Part shown: positions 44,323 to 52,918 of the stretch, in pieces
Numbering within the stretch: the first letter of the stretch is position 1
Layout of the letters: every line of letters begins with the position of its first letter
From: UBA652 sp964598235
GTDB lineage: Bacteria; Pseudomonadota; Gammaproteobacteria; Nitrosococcales; Methylophagaceae
Assembly: GCA_964598235.1 (NCBI GenBank)
Contig: CAZRAY010000007.1
Location: 1 to 52,990 of the forward strand
Length of the DNA stretch: 52,990 nt
Direction of reading: 5' to 3'
The notes under the pieces: model-generated
Database searches by the model: none
What the model was told of the DNA's origin: nothing
Seen by the model: only the letters and a program-made list of their open reading frames with translations
Made by a program: the position numbers and the translations under genes

Positions 44323-46333
44323 AATGTTACCGCGGACTTGCTGGGTGTTTCAGGGCTCACCTGAATGGTGTAAAACAGCTGTTGGTAATTTATTACCCAC
44401 AGATTCAACGCTTGATATCATCTGGGCGGCTGACAAACCACACACAGAGTTTAATACATTAAACCCGAAACAGGCACATACTTTGCTCGGACAAGAAGTT
44501 GATGTGGTTGTCTTTGATGCCATGAATGTGTGTGATCCCGATGCCTTAGGCGCCTTAACAGGATCAATTCGTGCGGGTGGTGCACTCATCATATTGCTAT
44601 CAGAAGAAGAACACCCCTTACTGTGGCAGAAACGGTTTGAGGCAATATTAGCGGGTGGCAGCATGTGTTTCCAAGAGGGAGATATCATTCCCGAATTGGA
44701 TATTGAACCGCAAGTAATCGAATTGGAACCTACCCGTTATCGCACAGAAGATCAACGCGCTGCAGTCATCGCAATTGAGAAGGTAGCATTAGGGCGGCGA
44801 CGACGACCATTAGTGATGACTTCTGACCGTGGCCGAGGTAAATCGGCAGCGTTGGGGATTGCAGCAGCACATTTGCTGCGCGCAGGTAAACGCCGCATTG
44901 TTGTTACAGGACCTAGCCTAGCTGCAGTTGAAACTATATTTACGCATACAGCAGCATTATTACCTTCTGCAACCGTAACGCGTGGGCGTGTCACCTGGGA
45001 AAGCGCACGGTTAGAGTTCATCGCACCTGATGGATTACTGGCAGAAAAGAAAAATATTGATTTATTATTAATCGATGAAGCGGCAACCATTCCAACACCG
45101 ATGCTGACAAGTTATCTAAAACAGTTTCCCCGTATCATTTTTTCAACGACATTACATGGTTATGAAGGGAGTGGCAGGGGGTTTGCTATCCGGTTCCAGC
45201 AGTTATTAGCAAAACAATGTCCTGATTACAAACAACATTATTTAACGACCCCGATTCGGTGGTTACCGAATGACCCATTAGAGAAACTCATGTTTGATGC
45301 GTTATTGCTAGATGCTAAAGCCGCGGATATTGGCGCGGCGATAGATATTACTGCAGAGGCATGTCAGATTTACCGGGTAGATAGAAAAGTATTAGCAGAA
45401 GATGAGGATATGTTACGCGGCTTATTTGGTTTAATGGTGACGGCACATTACCGAACGCGACCTTCAGATCTTAAAATATTGCTCAGCCATCCTGCAATTT
45501 CAGTATGGGTAATGCGTTTTCAAGGTAAGGTCGTGGCAGGTGCATGGTCGATGGATGAAGGTGTATTATCTCCTGAATTGGCGATAGATATCCATGCAGG
45601 AAAGCGTCGAATTAAGGGTCATTTACTGCCACAAACATTGGTTAATCATGCAGGTGATATGACGGCGGCGGCATTGCGTTATCAGCGTATTATGCGTATT
45701 GCAGTGCATCCTGAATTACAAGATCGAGGTCTTGGAACCGCATTATTAAAGGCGATGGAAACTGCTTGTCAAAAACAAGGTATTGATATAATGGGGGCGA
45801 GTTTTGGAGCAGATGTTGGCCTAGTCAATTTTTGGACACAAGCGGGATATATTCCTGTGAGGCTGGGTGTGAAGCAAAATGATACCAGTGGTTACCGTTC
45901 TGCGGTTATGCTGCGTGCCTTTAGCCTGAAAGGGGATGCAATATTAGCCCAAGCAAACACACGTTTTGGACAACAGTGGCCTTACCTACTAGGTACGTGC
46001 TTCCAACAATTGCCAGCAGAATTGGTATTAGCGCTTACGCCAAGTAACGAGGGATATGGGCAAACAATCACAGAATATGATCAGCAAGATATTCACAATT
46101 TTGCCTATGCGCAACGCGATTTTGAATCTAGTCGTTATGCGTTATCTCATTGGCTATTAAGTATGATGTCTAAAATAACACGTTTATCGACACAACAAAT
46201 ACAAGCATTGGTGATGGCAATATTACAAGGGAAAACATTTCCCTCAATAGTGCAAGTGTTAAGCTTGAATGGTAAAGCAGAGCTCCTGTCCTTATTGCGT
46301 GCGTCGGTCAGGCTTCTTTTAGAGGAGAGCTAA
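44315..46333 (+). CDS. tmcA: tRNA(Met) cytidine acetyltransferase TmcA
   Basis: A 672-residue protein, the TmcA length. An N-terminal domain is followed by an RNA-helicase-like ATPase with Walker A SDRGRGKS (about 170-177) and LLIDEAATIP as Walker B, then a GNAT acetyltransferase domain (RIAVHPELQDRGLGTALL) and a C-terminal tRNA-binding region. It forms N4-acetylcytidine at the wobble position of elongator tRNA-Met with acetyl-CoA and ATP. GAGGG lies 6 nt before the ATG. It follows slyX after 100 bp. Confidence 0.95.
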   Translation: MVEMLPRTCWVFQGSPEWCKTAVGNLLPTDSTLDIIWAADKPHTEFNTLNPKQAHTLLGQEVDVVVFDAMNVCDPDALGALTGSIRAGGALIILLSEEEHPLLWQKRFEAILAGGSMCFQEGDIIPELDIEPQVIELEPTRYRTEDQRAAVIAIEKVALGRRRRPLVMTSDRGRGKSAALGIAAAHLLRAGKRRIVVTGPSLAAVETIFTHTAALLPSATVTRGRVTWESARLEFIAPDGLLAEKKNIDLLLIDEAATIPTPMLTSYLKQFPRIIFSTTLHGYEGSGRGFAIRFQQLLAKQCPDYKQHYLTTPIRWLPNDPLEKLMFDALLLDAKAADIGAAIDITAEACQIYRVDRKVLAEDEDMLRGLFGLMVTAHYRTRPSDLKILLSHPAISVWVMRFQGKVVAGAWSMDEGVLSPELAIDIHAGKRRIKGHLLPQTLVNHAGDMTAAALRYQRIMRIAVHPELQDRGLGTALLKAMETACQKQGIDIMGASFGADVGLVNFWTQAGYIPVRLGVKQNDTSGYRSAVMLRAFSLKGDAILAQANTRFGQQWPYLLGTCFQQLPAELVLALTPSNEGYGQTITEYDQQDIHNFAYAQRDFESSRYALSHWLLSMMSKITRLSTQQIQALVMAILQGKTFPSIVQVLSLNGKAELLSLLRASVRLLLEES

Positions 46334-46338
46334 AAAAA

Positions 46339-46370
46339 CCAGAGACAATTTTTATTATCTCTGGCTTTTA
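46339..46370 (+). terminator. Terminator after tmcA
   Basis: CCAGAGA (46339-46345) pairs with TCTCTGG (46358-46364) and is followed by CTTTTA; a run of A residues precedes it. The loop is long (12 nt) and AT-rich. It lies between tmcA and the convergent gene ending at 46392 and may serve both. Confidence 0.65.
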
Positions 46371-46391
46371 ATGTGTTTTTCGGTTGTATAT

Positions 46392-47096
46392 TTAGCCGTG
46401 GAGTTGCTGTGGTTTCTCCCCAAAGCTTTCCCAGAGTTGAGATAGGCTAGCATCATTTAAATTGAGTTGCTCCCGCATTCTTGAGAAATTATCAGAGTCA
46501 TTCGTTTCGCGATATATTTCTAGTAGATCTTCATGGACTTCTGATTGTTGCTCACCATTTAAAATGGCGGATTCTAGAACTGAACGTGCACTGTCTATTT
46601 GGCCATGCTCAAGTAGATCTCTAGCAGCTTGCAAAGAATCTAACTCATAGCCGGATTCTTCACTCGGCGGTAATTCGTTAGAAGTCAGAAATGTTTCTAT
46701 TAATGTTGACGTATGGCTTTGAGGTACAATATCTAAATTTGTGATGCCTTGCTCAAGTTGTTGTTGAAGGAACTCAAATTGCTGTGGCTTTATCACGGGT
46801 TGTGCCTTATTAAGCATGCGTTCACGTAATTTTTGACCATCACTTTCAAGAATGATAAATAAATCGAGGAGTGCACCATAGGTCTCTTCGGGTTTATTTT
46901 GTTGAATTTGATCGTTAATTCGACCAACATGATTAAGCAACTTGGCAGATGCCTGAAAAATACGGGCTACTGATAATTTGCTCGATTCGCTTTGAACTGA
47001 ACTTGAATCATTGTCGTGATTAGCACTATATTCAGTTTTGATGTTCATAAAAGGTTTCGCTAGCGGTTGTTCTGCGTTCATTTGTAGAATTACCAT
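46392..47096 (-). CDS. Uncharacterised protein with a FimV-like C-terminal TPR region
   Basis: A 234-residue acidic, soluble protein with no signal peptide or membrane helix. The first 45 residues are low-complexity and Ser-rich. Residues about 150-215 (LQAARDLLEHGQIDSARSVL, then an EDLLEIYRETNDSDNFSRM segment) resemble the TPR-like repeats of FimV-type proteins, in which one helix pair counts units and the next reads LLEIYxxxxDxxxF. No enzyme motif is seen. TAAGGAG lies 7 nt before the ATG. It is divergent from the DUF3549 gene. The function is unknown; the FimV resemblance is my reading by eye. Confidence 0.6.
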   Translation of the reverse strand: MVILQMNAEQPLAKPFMNIKTEYSANHDNDSSSVQSESSKLSVARIFQASAKLLNHVGRINDQIQQNKPEETYGALLDLFIILESDGQKLRERMLNKAQPVIKPQQFEFLQQQLEQGITNLDIVPQSHTSTLIETFLTSNELPPSEESGYELDSLQAARDLLEHGQIDSARSVLESAILNGEQQSEVHEDLLEIYRETNDSDNFSRMREQLNLNDASLSQLWESFGEKPQQLHG

Positions 47097-47584
47097 TATT
47101 CATCTCCTTAGCCTATCAATGTAGCTTATGTGGACCTAATTGTTTTTCGTTTATTAATGAAACATTAAATAAATACTTCGATATGGTTAAAGCAGGATCA
47201 ATGCCATAATTTAAATCACAATAAAATTAAACTTTAACTGATTGATATTAATATAATTAAACAATGATATTATTTTTAGGTGAATAGCGAAGATGTATTG
47301 CCAGATGTACTTCAGGTGTCCAAAAGTGACGTAACACGTCACTTTTAATTATGGCGATGAAGTATTATTTTGAGCTGTAAAACTAAAACTGTGAAAGCTT
47401 ATTTTTACGTTAAAAACTACAATATTAGTAATTTTTGTTATCTATCTCCAGTATATTTCTATATAATGGTGTATATCGTTTGGCTGGCTGGGTAAACTCT
47501 GACTTAACCGTTTATAGTTGGTATAGAATTGTTTAACCCAAGTTGGGTATCAATGAGCATGGAATACAAATTTTTGGGCAAACT
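47097..47584. other. AT-rich divergent intergenic region
   Basis: A 488-bp AT-rich stretch between two divergent genes. I see no coding sequence. It contains a 25-bp perfect palindrome at 47322-47346 and a TATAAT at 47462-47467 facing the plus-strand gene. It presumably holds both promoters and their control sites. Confidence 0.65.
47322..47346. repeat. 25-bp perfect inverted repeat (11-bp arms, 3-bp spacer)
   Basis: AAAAGTGACGT and its exact complement ACGTCACTTTT flank AAC. It is placed near the middle of the divergent region, where a regulator operator would be expected. The T-tract ending also fits a terminator hairpin for an unannotated small RNA. Confidence 0.75.
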
Positions 47585-48667
47585 ATGGCGAATATACGAA
47601 CAATAGGCGAGTTTCTGCGTAAAAGCGGCATGAAATATCGTGTATTTAGTTTAGGTCGAAGAGTGACCCAATTGAGTCCAGAGACGTTTGTTACTTTTGA
47701 ACGGGCGACAGCGCCTTGTCCACAACCTTTTCAGAAGCGTGCATTTCTAGGGTTGGTTTTTTGGCGGCCGGGTAATGAAGCAGAGCGACAGGTCTGGTTT
47801 CTGAAATTCCCATTGGATGAGCAAGGAATACTTATCCAGTCTGCACGAGATGACTTTCTAAATATTTTATCAACAAACATTGCTAATTCTGTTTTGGTAG
47901 GAGAGGAAGGAGAGCCAACGGAGTCTACTTTAAAAGGTAATCCTTATGCTTTTGCACCGCGGAACGACAAAAAAATAGCATTTCATGCGTTAGCAAAAAA
48001 GAATCTTAAACTGCCCCCGTCAGAATATTATGTAGATGCATTGGCTTATTTTACAGGAGACACAAACCCTGAAGAATGGCAACACTTGGAACTGGATGGG
48101 GTTGCAGATTTGGCTGTTCGATTAAGCACAACTGACAAGTCATTAGATCTGGTGAGTGCCTTACCTAAAATACCAGACAAACCCTTTGGCGTATTAAGTG
48201 CATTTTGGGAGCATGCTTCCCCAGATGTCAGCATTGTTGAAGTGTTGGAGCGTCGTGTTGCGGTAGAGGTGGAAGAAAAACAAGCAAATATCGAACGCAT
48301 TATTGGATGTCTTCGTGCGAGCTCTAATAGTCCAGCACAAGGCTTAGTAAAACAAATGGTGGATAATGTATTGGGTAGTCCTTGTGGGCGGGAAACAGAA
48401 GTTTTAGCGATTATTGCAGGGCGCTGCTGGTTAGTGTTGCAACAGCCTGATACATGCTTAAATTTTGTCGAACAACTTGCAATTAATACGACAGGACAAA
48501 GTGTATTTAACCATATTATTTCTGATTTGATATATTTACCTGGTATGCGTGAACCGATGATGAAAGCCTTACGGTCGCCAGAAGTTTCTAGCAATTTAGC
48601 CCGTGCGGCGAGGCTTATGTTTACAGGCAAAGCAGCAACGCGTCCTTCTGCAGCTTATAGCCGATAA
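47585..48667 (+). CDS. DUF3549 family protein
   Basis: About 360 residues. The opening NIRTIGEFLRKSGMKYRVFSLGRRV and the FWRPGNEAERQVWFLKFPLDEQG segment match the DUF3549 family found in gammaproteobacteria such as pseudomonads. The protein is soluble with a helical C-terminal half and no recognisable catalytic motif. I prefer ATG 47585 over TTG 47543 because the former gives the family N-terminus, though neither has a strong ribosome-binding site. Its function is unknown. Confidence 0.75.
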   Translation: MANIRTIGEFLRKSGMKYRVFSLGRRVTQLSPETFVTFERATAPCPQPFQKRAFLGLVFWRPGNEAERQVWFLKFPLDEQGILIQSARDDFLNILSTNIANSVLVGEEGEPTESTLKGNPYAFAPRNDKKIAFHALAKKNLKLPPSEYYVDALAYFTGDTNPEEWQHLELDGVADLAVRLSTTDKSLDLVSALPKIPDKPFGVLSAFWEHASPDVSIVEVLERRVAVEVEEKQANIERIIGCLRASSNSPAQGLVKQMVDNVLGSPCGRETEVLAIIAGRCWLVLQQPDTCLNFVEQLAINTTGQSVFNHIISDLIYLPGMREPMMKALRSPEVSSNLARAARLMFTGKAATRPSAAYSR

Positions 48668-48680
48668 TCGCTTCCAGTTT

Positions 48681-49298
48681 TTAGAGCGTATTTTTAGCTA
48701 CCTCATTAGTTCGAAACCACCCTGAGATACTATAACGATCACGGTTAGCAGGCAGCACCTCATGTGGAAAGTGGTCACTCATAAAAAACACCATCTTGCC
48801 ATAATCGGGTAAAACGCGTTCAAGTGCCGCATCACCGGTATCAGGGTAAATAAGAAGTTCGCCGCCGTTAGCATCTTGCCAGTCAGTGTTAAGGTAGAGC
48901 AACGTGGTAACAAGTCGGCTTGATTTTCCAGTGAATGCATCTCGATGACGTTGATAAAAGGCACCAGAAGCATAGTGGGCGAAGTGTGATTCATACTCTG
49001 ATAGACCAAGGAATAACTGGCGGTTGAATGCCGTCTGCAGTTGTGACATTGCCTTGAGATAATCGCGTTCAGCAGCATCCTCTCCTTGTAGCCATTGCGT
49101 ACGATCAGAACGGATGGTTTGATTGAACTGGTGTTGCTGTTGACGACCGATACCTGCTGTTTGGAATTGCGGTGCAATAGTGTGAATCCGTTTATAGAGT
49201 GCATTTGTTAATGCAGCGGGAAGCAGTTGAGGCAAAATAATATAACCTGTTGTCGCTAGCGCCACACAAATGGCATCTAAGTCAGACTGCGCGATCAT
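48681..49298 (-). CDS. 2-oxoglutarate/Fe(II)-dependent oxygenase, prolyl-4-hydroxylase-like
   Basis: A 205-residue protein with the iron triad H118-x-D120 (YQRHRDAF) and H179 (DHFPHEVL), plus R188 (RDRYSISGWF) for 2-oxoglutarate. The layout HYASGAFYQRHRD...LLYLN...GGELLIYP is typical of the SM-20/EGL-9-like prolyl hydroxylase group. In pseudomonads a related enzyme modifies EF-Tu, but the substrate here is not known. It starts 5 bp after the stop of the upstream membrane-protein gene, so the two are probably co-transcribed. Confidence 0.9.
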   Translation of the reverse strand: MIAQSDLDAICVALATTGYIILPQLLPAALTNALYKRIHTIAPQFQTAGIGRQQQHQFNQTIRSDRTQWLQGEDAAERDYLKAMSQLQTAFNRQLFLGLSEYESHFAHYASGAFYQRHRDAFTGKSSRLVTTLLYLNTDWQDANGGELLIYPDTGDAALERVLPDYGKMVFFMSDHFPHEVLPANRDRYSISGWFRTNEVAKNTL

Positions 49299-49303
49299 GT
49301 TTT

Positions 49304-50533
49304 CTAACTAAATAGCCAGTAGGTGACGCTGATAGCTGCAATAATGCCGGCTAAATCGGCAATTAACCCACAGGCAGCGGCATGGCGGATTTTTTTAACA
49401 CCCACGGCGCCAAAATAGACGGCTAACACGTAGAAGGTGGTTTCCGTACTGCCTTGTACAATAGCTGCCAACCGACCTGCAAAAGAATCGACGCCATGGG
49501 TTTGCATAGTATCAATCATCATCGCACGTGCGCCGCTGCCGCTGAAGGGTTTCATGAGTGCAGTTGGTAGGCCATCAATAAAGCGATCATCCCAGCCAAT
49601 GCTCAGCACCAGATAACGTAGACCATCCGTAATCAGATCTAACGCACCACTGGCTCGAAATACACCGATGGCGACGAGCATCGCAACGAGGTAAGGCACA
49701 ATGGTAATCGCAGTTTCAAAGCCTTCTTTCGCGCCATCAATAAAGGCTTCATAAGCATTTACTTTTTTCACTAATGCCCCGCTGATAAAGGCGATGACCA
49801 AAGTGAATAAGATGACATTGCTCACCAATGCCGATTGCGCCAACATTTCTGCCTGTGGCAGGCTAGAAAAGTAAGCGATTAGCCCGATGATTAAAGCACT
49901 GAAACCACCCAGATAACTGAGCACAACTGAGTCGAGTAAATTTATTTTCTGCACAAAGCTGACAGCCAATAAACCAAATAGCGTGGAGATATAAGTCGCA
50001 ATTAGAATGGGAATAAAGACATCTGTCGGCTGTTCGGCGCCGAACTGGGCGCGGTAAGTAAAAATAGTCACAGGGAACAGGGTCACCGCCGAGGTGTTGA
50101 TAACCAAGAATAAGATTTGGGCATTGCTGGCGGTATCTTTTAAGGGATTAAGCGTTTGCAATGCTTTCATGGCTTTAATGCCAAGCGGCGTGGCGGCATT
50201 ATCCAGCCCTAGCGCATTGGCAGACATATTCATCACCATGGCGCCCATTGCAGGATGATTAGCGGGCACTTCAGGCATCAATCGTGTCATCAGTGGTGTT
50301 AGGCCACGGGTCAGCAGATTAATAAACCCACTGCGCTCACCGATTTTCATAATGCCCAACCATAAGGCTAAGATGCCGGTTAAGCCTAAAGCAATTTCAA
50401 AAGCTGTTTTTGATAGGGCAAACATCGCGGTCATCAACTGACCAAATATGTCCATATCGCCTAAGAATACGAGCTTAATGCACGCAACAACAAAGGCGAC
50501 AATGAAAAACCCAATCCAGATAATATTCAACAT
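49304..50533 (-). CDS. Nucleoside recognition domain membrane protein (SpmA-SpmB-type fusion)
   Basis: A 409-residue polytopic inner-membrane protein. The first half, with MNMSANALGLDNAATPLGIKAM, resembles spore maturation protein A; the second half, with GAKEGFETAITIVPYLVAM and GSTETTFYVLAVYFGAVG, resembles SpmB. Both carry the nucleoside recognition (Gate) domain. In spore formers they are separate genes; one fused gene is common in non-sporulating Gram-negatives. The transported substrate is not known. It is followed by the oxygenase gene. Confidence 0.85.
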   Translation of the reverse strand: MLNIIWIGFFIVAFVVACIKLVFLGDMDIFGQLMTAMFALSKTAFEIALGLTGILALWLGIMKIGERSGFINLLTRGLTPLMTRLMPEVPANHPAMGAMVMNMSANALGLDNAATPLGIKAMKALQTLNPLKDTASNAQILFLVINTSAVTLFPVTIFTYRAQFGAEQPTDVFIPILIATYISTLFGLLAVSFVQKINLLDSVVLSYLGGFSALIIGLIAYFSSLPQAEMLAQSALVSNVILFTLVIAFISGALVKKVNAYEAFIDGAKEGFETAITIVPYLVAMLVAIGVFRASGALDLITDGLRYLVLSIGWDDRFIDGLPTALMKPFSGSGARAMMIDTMQTHGVDSFAGRLAAIVQGSTETTFYVLAVYFGAVGVKKIRHAAACGLIADLAGIIAAISVTYWLFS

Positions 50534-50566
50534 AAGTCTTATTATCTTGGACTGGGGCTTATTTTC

Positions 50567-52420
50567 CTAGTCTTTCTTATCGCGAGCGGGTTTTTCACCA
50601 TGACTGTGTGGGTGTGGTGGGCGGAAGCTTTCTTCAGATCCCCCTGTTTGCAAGCTGATGTTCAATGCTTGATCACTCACACGTACACGGCGAAGCTGTT
50701 GGAATAAATCCTTCGGCATACCATCTGGCATTTCTACCGTGCTATGGTCATCATTGATTTGAATGCGACCAATATATTGGCTATCTATCCCTGCTTCATT
50801 GGCAATGGCGCCCACAATATTTTTTGCTTCTGCGCCATGCGATTTACCCACTTCAACACGATACGTCACCATGCCATCAGATGTACCGCGGCGTGATTTC
50901 TTTTCGCTGCGTTCATTACGATCACGGCGAGGTGAACGCCCTTTATCATCTCGTGCACCACGGCGTTCGCCACGATCTCCTCGATCGCTACGTTCGCCCC
51001 GATCTTCACGACGCGGACGATCACGGTCACGATCTCGGCCATTGCGATCTCTATCTCTGTCTTTGCGAGCAGGGCGTTCTTGGATATGTTTCACAACAGG
51101 TTTTAAGGGGCGTGCTTTTTGAACCAAATAGGTTAATGCCGCTGCAATCTCCATCGGGTCAGTATCATGTTCTTGCTGATAGCTAGACACCACTTCTTGG
51201 AAAAAGCTTAAATCTTGCGCTTCGATTGTTTCGCTCAGCATCGTTTTGAATTGCATCACGCGACGGTTAGCAATTTCTTCACTGCTTGGCAAAACAAGTT
51301 TCGCAATGGTTTGCTTGGTTGCCTTCTCAATTGAATATAGCATGCGTTTTTCACGCGGCGCCACAAATAGAATCGCCTCACCTTTACGACCCGCACGGCC
51401 CGTACGGCCAATACGATGCACATAAGATTCCGTATCATAAGGAATATCATAGTTCACCACATGGCTCATGCGCTCGATATCTAAGCCACGCGCCGCTACA
51501 TCCGTTGCGACCAAAATATCAATGTTGCCTTTTTTCATCCGCGCAATGGTTTTTTCACGTGCTGCTTGGTTCATATCGCCATTTAAGGGTGAGCTAGAAT
51601 AACCCCGTGCTTCTAGCTTTTCAGCCAACTCAGTGGTCGCATTCTTCGTGCGCACAAAAATAATCATACCTTCAAAATCTTCAACTTCTAAAATACGGGT
51701 TAAGGCATCCAATTTATGGCCGCCGGTTACTTGTAAATAGCGTTGATTAATCGTATCAACCGTTGATGTTTTGGTTTTAATCTTAATTTCAACAGGATCT
51801 TTTAGATAACGCGTTGCCACCCGATGAATGGCGCTCGGCATCGTTGCTGAGAATAAAGCCACTTGGCGTTCGTCCGGCGTTTCTTTCAGAATGGTTTCAA
51901 CATCATCAATAAAGCCCATCCGCAACATTTCATCCGCTTCATCCAGCACTAATGCGCGGAGTTCGCTTAAGTTCAATGTGCGGCGACGGATATGGTCAAG
52001 GATCCGACCTGGCGTGCCCACAATCACTTGTGGATTACGCTTCAATTGCTTCAGCTGGATATGCATGCTTTGGCCGCCATAAATCGGCAACACATGGAAT
52101 CCTTTCATATAGCGGGCATAGCTTTGCATGGCCTCGGCAACTTGAATCGCCAACTCGCGTGTCGGTGCCAGCACCAAAATTTGCGGTGTTTTTAATTGTG
52201 TATCTAAGCGGCTTAATAGTGGCAAGGCAAAGGCGGCTGTTTTACCCGTTCCTGTTTGCGCTTGACCCAATAGATCCCGACCTTCAAGTAAGGGGCCAAT
52301 GCTGGCTGCCTGAATAGGAGACGGCGTTTCATAACCTGCTTCTTGAACAGCTTTAAGAATAGGATCGGCTAAGCCCATCTCCGAAAAGGAGACGGTTTGT
52401 GTGTTTTCTTCTGTGGACAT
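50567..52420 (-). CDS. deaD: DEAD-box RNA helicase (DeaD/CsdA-type) with DbpA-like RNA-binding domain
   Basis: A 617-residue protein. The helicase core shows the Q-motif (PSPIQ), AQTGTGKT 54-61, DEAD 160-163, SAT 191-193 and HRIGRTGRAGR near 335-345. A dimerisation-like region follows, then an Arg/Asp/Gly-rich charged stretch at 451-512 and a DbpA-type RNA-recognition domain at about 517-590. CsdA acts in ribosome assembly and cold adaptation. A minus-strand TATAAT at 52483-52488 would give a leader of about 55 nt; no cold-shock element was identified. Exact orthology to deaD rather than another DEAD helicase is likely but not certain. Confidence 0.92.
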   Translation of the reverse strand: MSTEENTQTVSFSEMGLADPILKAVQEAGYETPSPIQAASIGPLLEGRDLLGQAQTGTGKTAAFALPLLSRLDTQLKTPQILVLAPTRELAIQVAEAMQSYARYMKGFHVLPIYGGQSMHIQLKQLKRNPQVIVGTPGRILDHIRRRTLNLSELRALVLDEADEMLRMGFIDDVETILKETPDERQVALFSATMPSAIHRVATRYLKDPVEIKIKTKTSTVDTINQRYLQVTGGHKLDALTRILEVEDFEGMIIFVRTKNATTELAEKLEARGYSSSPLNGDMNQAAREKTIARMKKGNIDILVATDVAARGLDIERMSHVVNYDIPYDTESYVHRIGRTGRAGRKGEAILFVAPREKRMLYSIEKATKQTIAKLVLPSSEEIANRRVMQFKTMLSETIEAQDLSFFQEVVSSYQQEHDTDPMEIAAALTYLVQKARPLKPVVKHIQERPARKDRDRDRNGRDRDRDRPRREDRGERSDRGDRGERRGARDDKGRSPRRDRNERSEKKSRRGTSDGMVTYRVEVGKSHGAEAKNIVGAIANEAGIDSQYIGRIQINDDHSTVEMPDGMPKDLFQQLRRVRVSDQALNISLQTGGSEESFRPPHPHSHGEKPARDKKD

Positions 52421-52550
52421 GGGTGTGCCTGTGTAGTGTTGGCGCGCTTAAGATTGAGTCGCCAAAGAGATATAAACGCGGGATTATACGCTAGTATGCG
52501 GCCAAAATATAGTTAAATCAGGCTGTTAATCATCAGCCTAATAAATATCC

Positions 52551-52647
52551 GTCATCCTCGCGAATGCGGGGACCCATTTTTCAAAATAAACAGGATTAAC
52601 CACAGAGGCACAGAGCACACAGAGAAAATCACTATGCCCGGGATGAC
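52551..52647. repeat. 97-bp degenerate dispersed-repeat element bounded by GTCATCC/GGATGAC
   Basis: The element starts GTCATCCTCGCGAATGCGGG and ends CCCGGGATGAC, so the outer 7 bp are perfect inverted repeats. In the middle sits AACCACAGAGGCACAGAG. Both motifs resemble small dispersed repeats common between genes in many gammaproteobacteria and betaproteobacteria. It looks like a remnant, possibly of two repeats joined together. It is non-coding. Confidence 0.6.
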
Positions 52648-52667
52648 AAACCATATGTAGTTGGGGC

Positions 52668-52673
52668 TATAAT
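52668..52673 (+). promoter_or_regulatory. Putative dodecin -10 element
   Basis: TATAAT lies 38 bp before the dodecin ATG. ATGACA at 52643-52648 could act as -35 with a long 19-bp spacer; it overlaps the right end of the repeat element. Confidence 0.45.
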
Positions 52674-52711
52674 GGGATGGAGTGATATTTAATCATGACA
52701 AGGAAAATACA

Positions 52712-52918
52712 ATGACTGAACATACCTATAAACATATCGAATTAACAGGCAGCTCGGCAGAGAGTTCGGATCAAGCGATCGAAAATGCCCTTGCTAAAGC
52801 GGCCACATCAGTGAAGCATATGCATTGGTTTCAAGTAATCGATACCCGTGGCTATATTGAAGAAGGTGGAGTGAAGTATTGGCAGGTGACGATTAAGGTT
52901 GGGTTTCGGATTGAGTGA
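52712..52918 (+). CDS. Dodecin family flavin-binding protein
   Basis: A 68-residue protein. The beta-alpha-beta-beta pattern, the flavin-stacking tryptophan in MHWFQV (W39) and the glutamine in YWQVTIKVGF (Q58) are dodecin hallmarks. Family members form 12-subunit shells that store riboflavin, FMN or CoA. The start is ATG 52712 with AAGGA at 52700-52704, 7 nt upstream; an earlier in-frame ATG at 52682 adds non-family residues and includes that site. The remaining 72 bp of the window show nothing recognisable. Confidence 0.92.
   Translation: MTEHTYKHIELTGSSAESSDQAIENALAKAATSVKHMHWFQVIDTRGYIEEGGVKYWQVTIKVGFRIE

Larger units (their letters stand above)
52421..52711. other. Intergenic region between deaD and dodecin
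   Basis: 291 bp without a gene. It contains the probable deaD promoter near 52483 (minus strand), a hairpin AGGCTG/CAGCCT at 52520-52539, the repeat element 52551-52647 and the dodecin -10 at 52668. Confidence 0.65.

Noticed and set aside
46392..48667. A toxin-antitoxin or phage-defence pair
   Set aside because: The two genes are divergent, larger than typical toxin-antitoxin partners, and show no nuclease, kinase or NTPase motif. DUF3549 is, as far as I know, a core-type gammaproteobacterial family.
50763..51122. A plus-strand Arg/Ser-rich frame opposite the deaD charged segment
   Set aside because: It is the complement of the RD/RG-rich coding repeats and has no recognisable domain.
52551..52647. 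Miniature transposon with target-site duplication
   Set aside because: The terminal inverted repeats are only 7 bp, no clear direct repeat flanks the element, and no transposase is nearby; it is better described as a repeat remnant.
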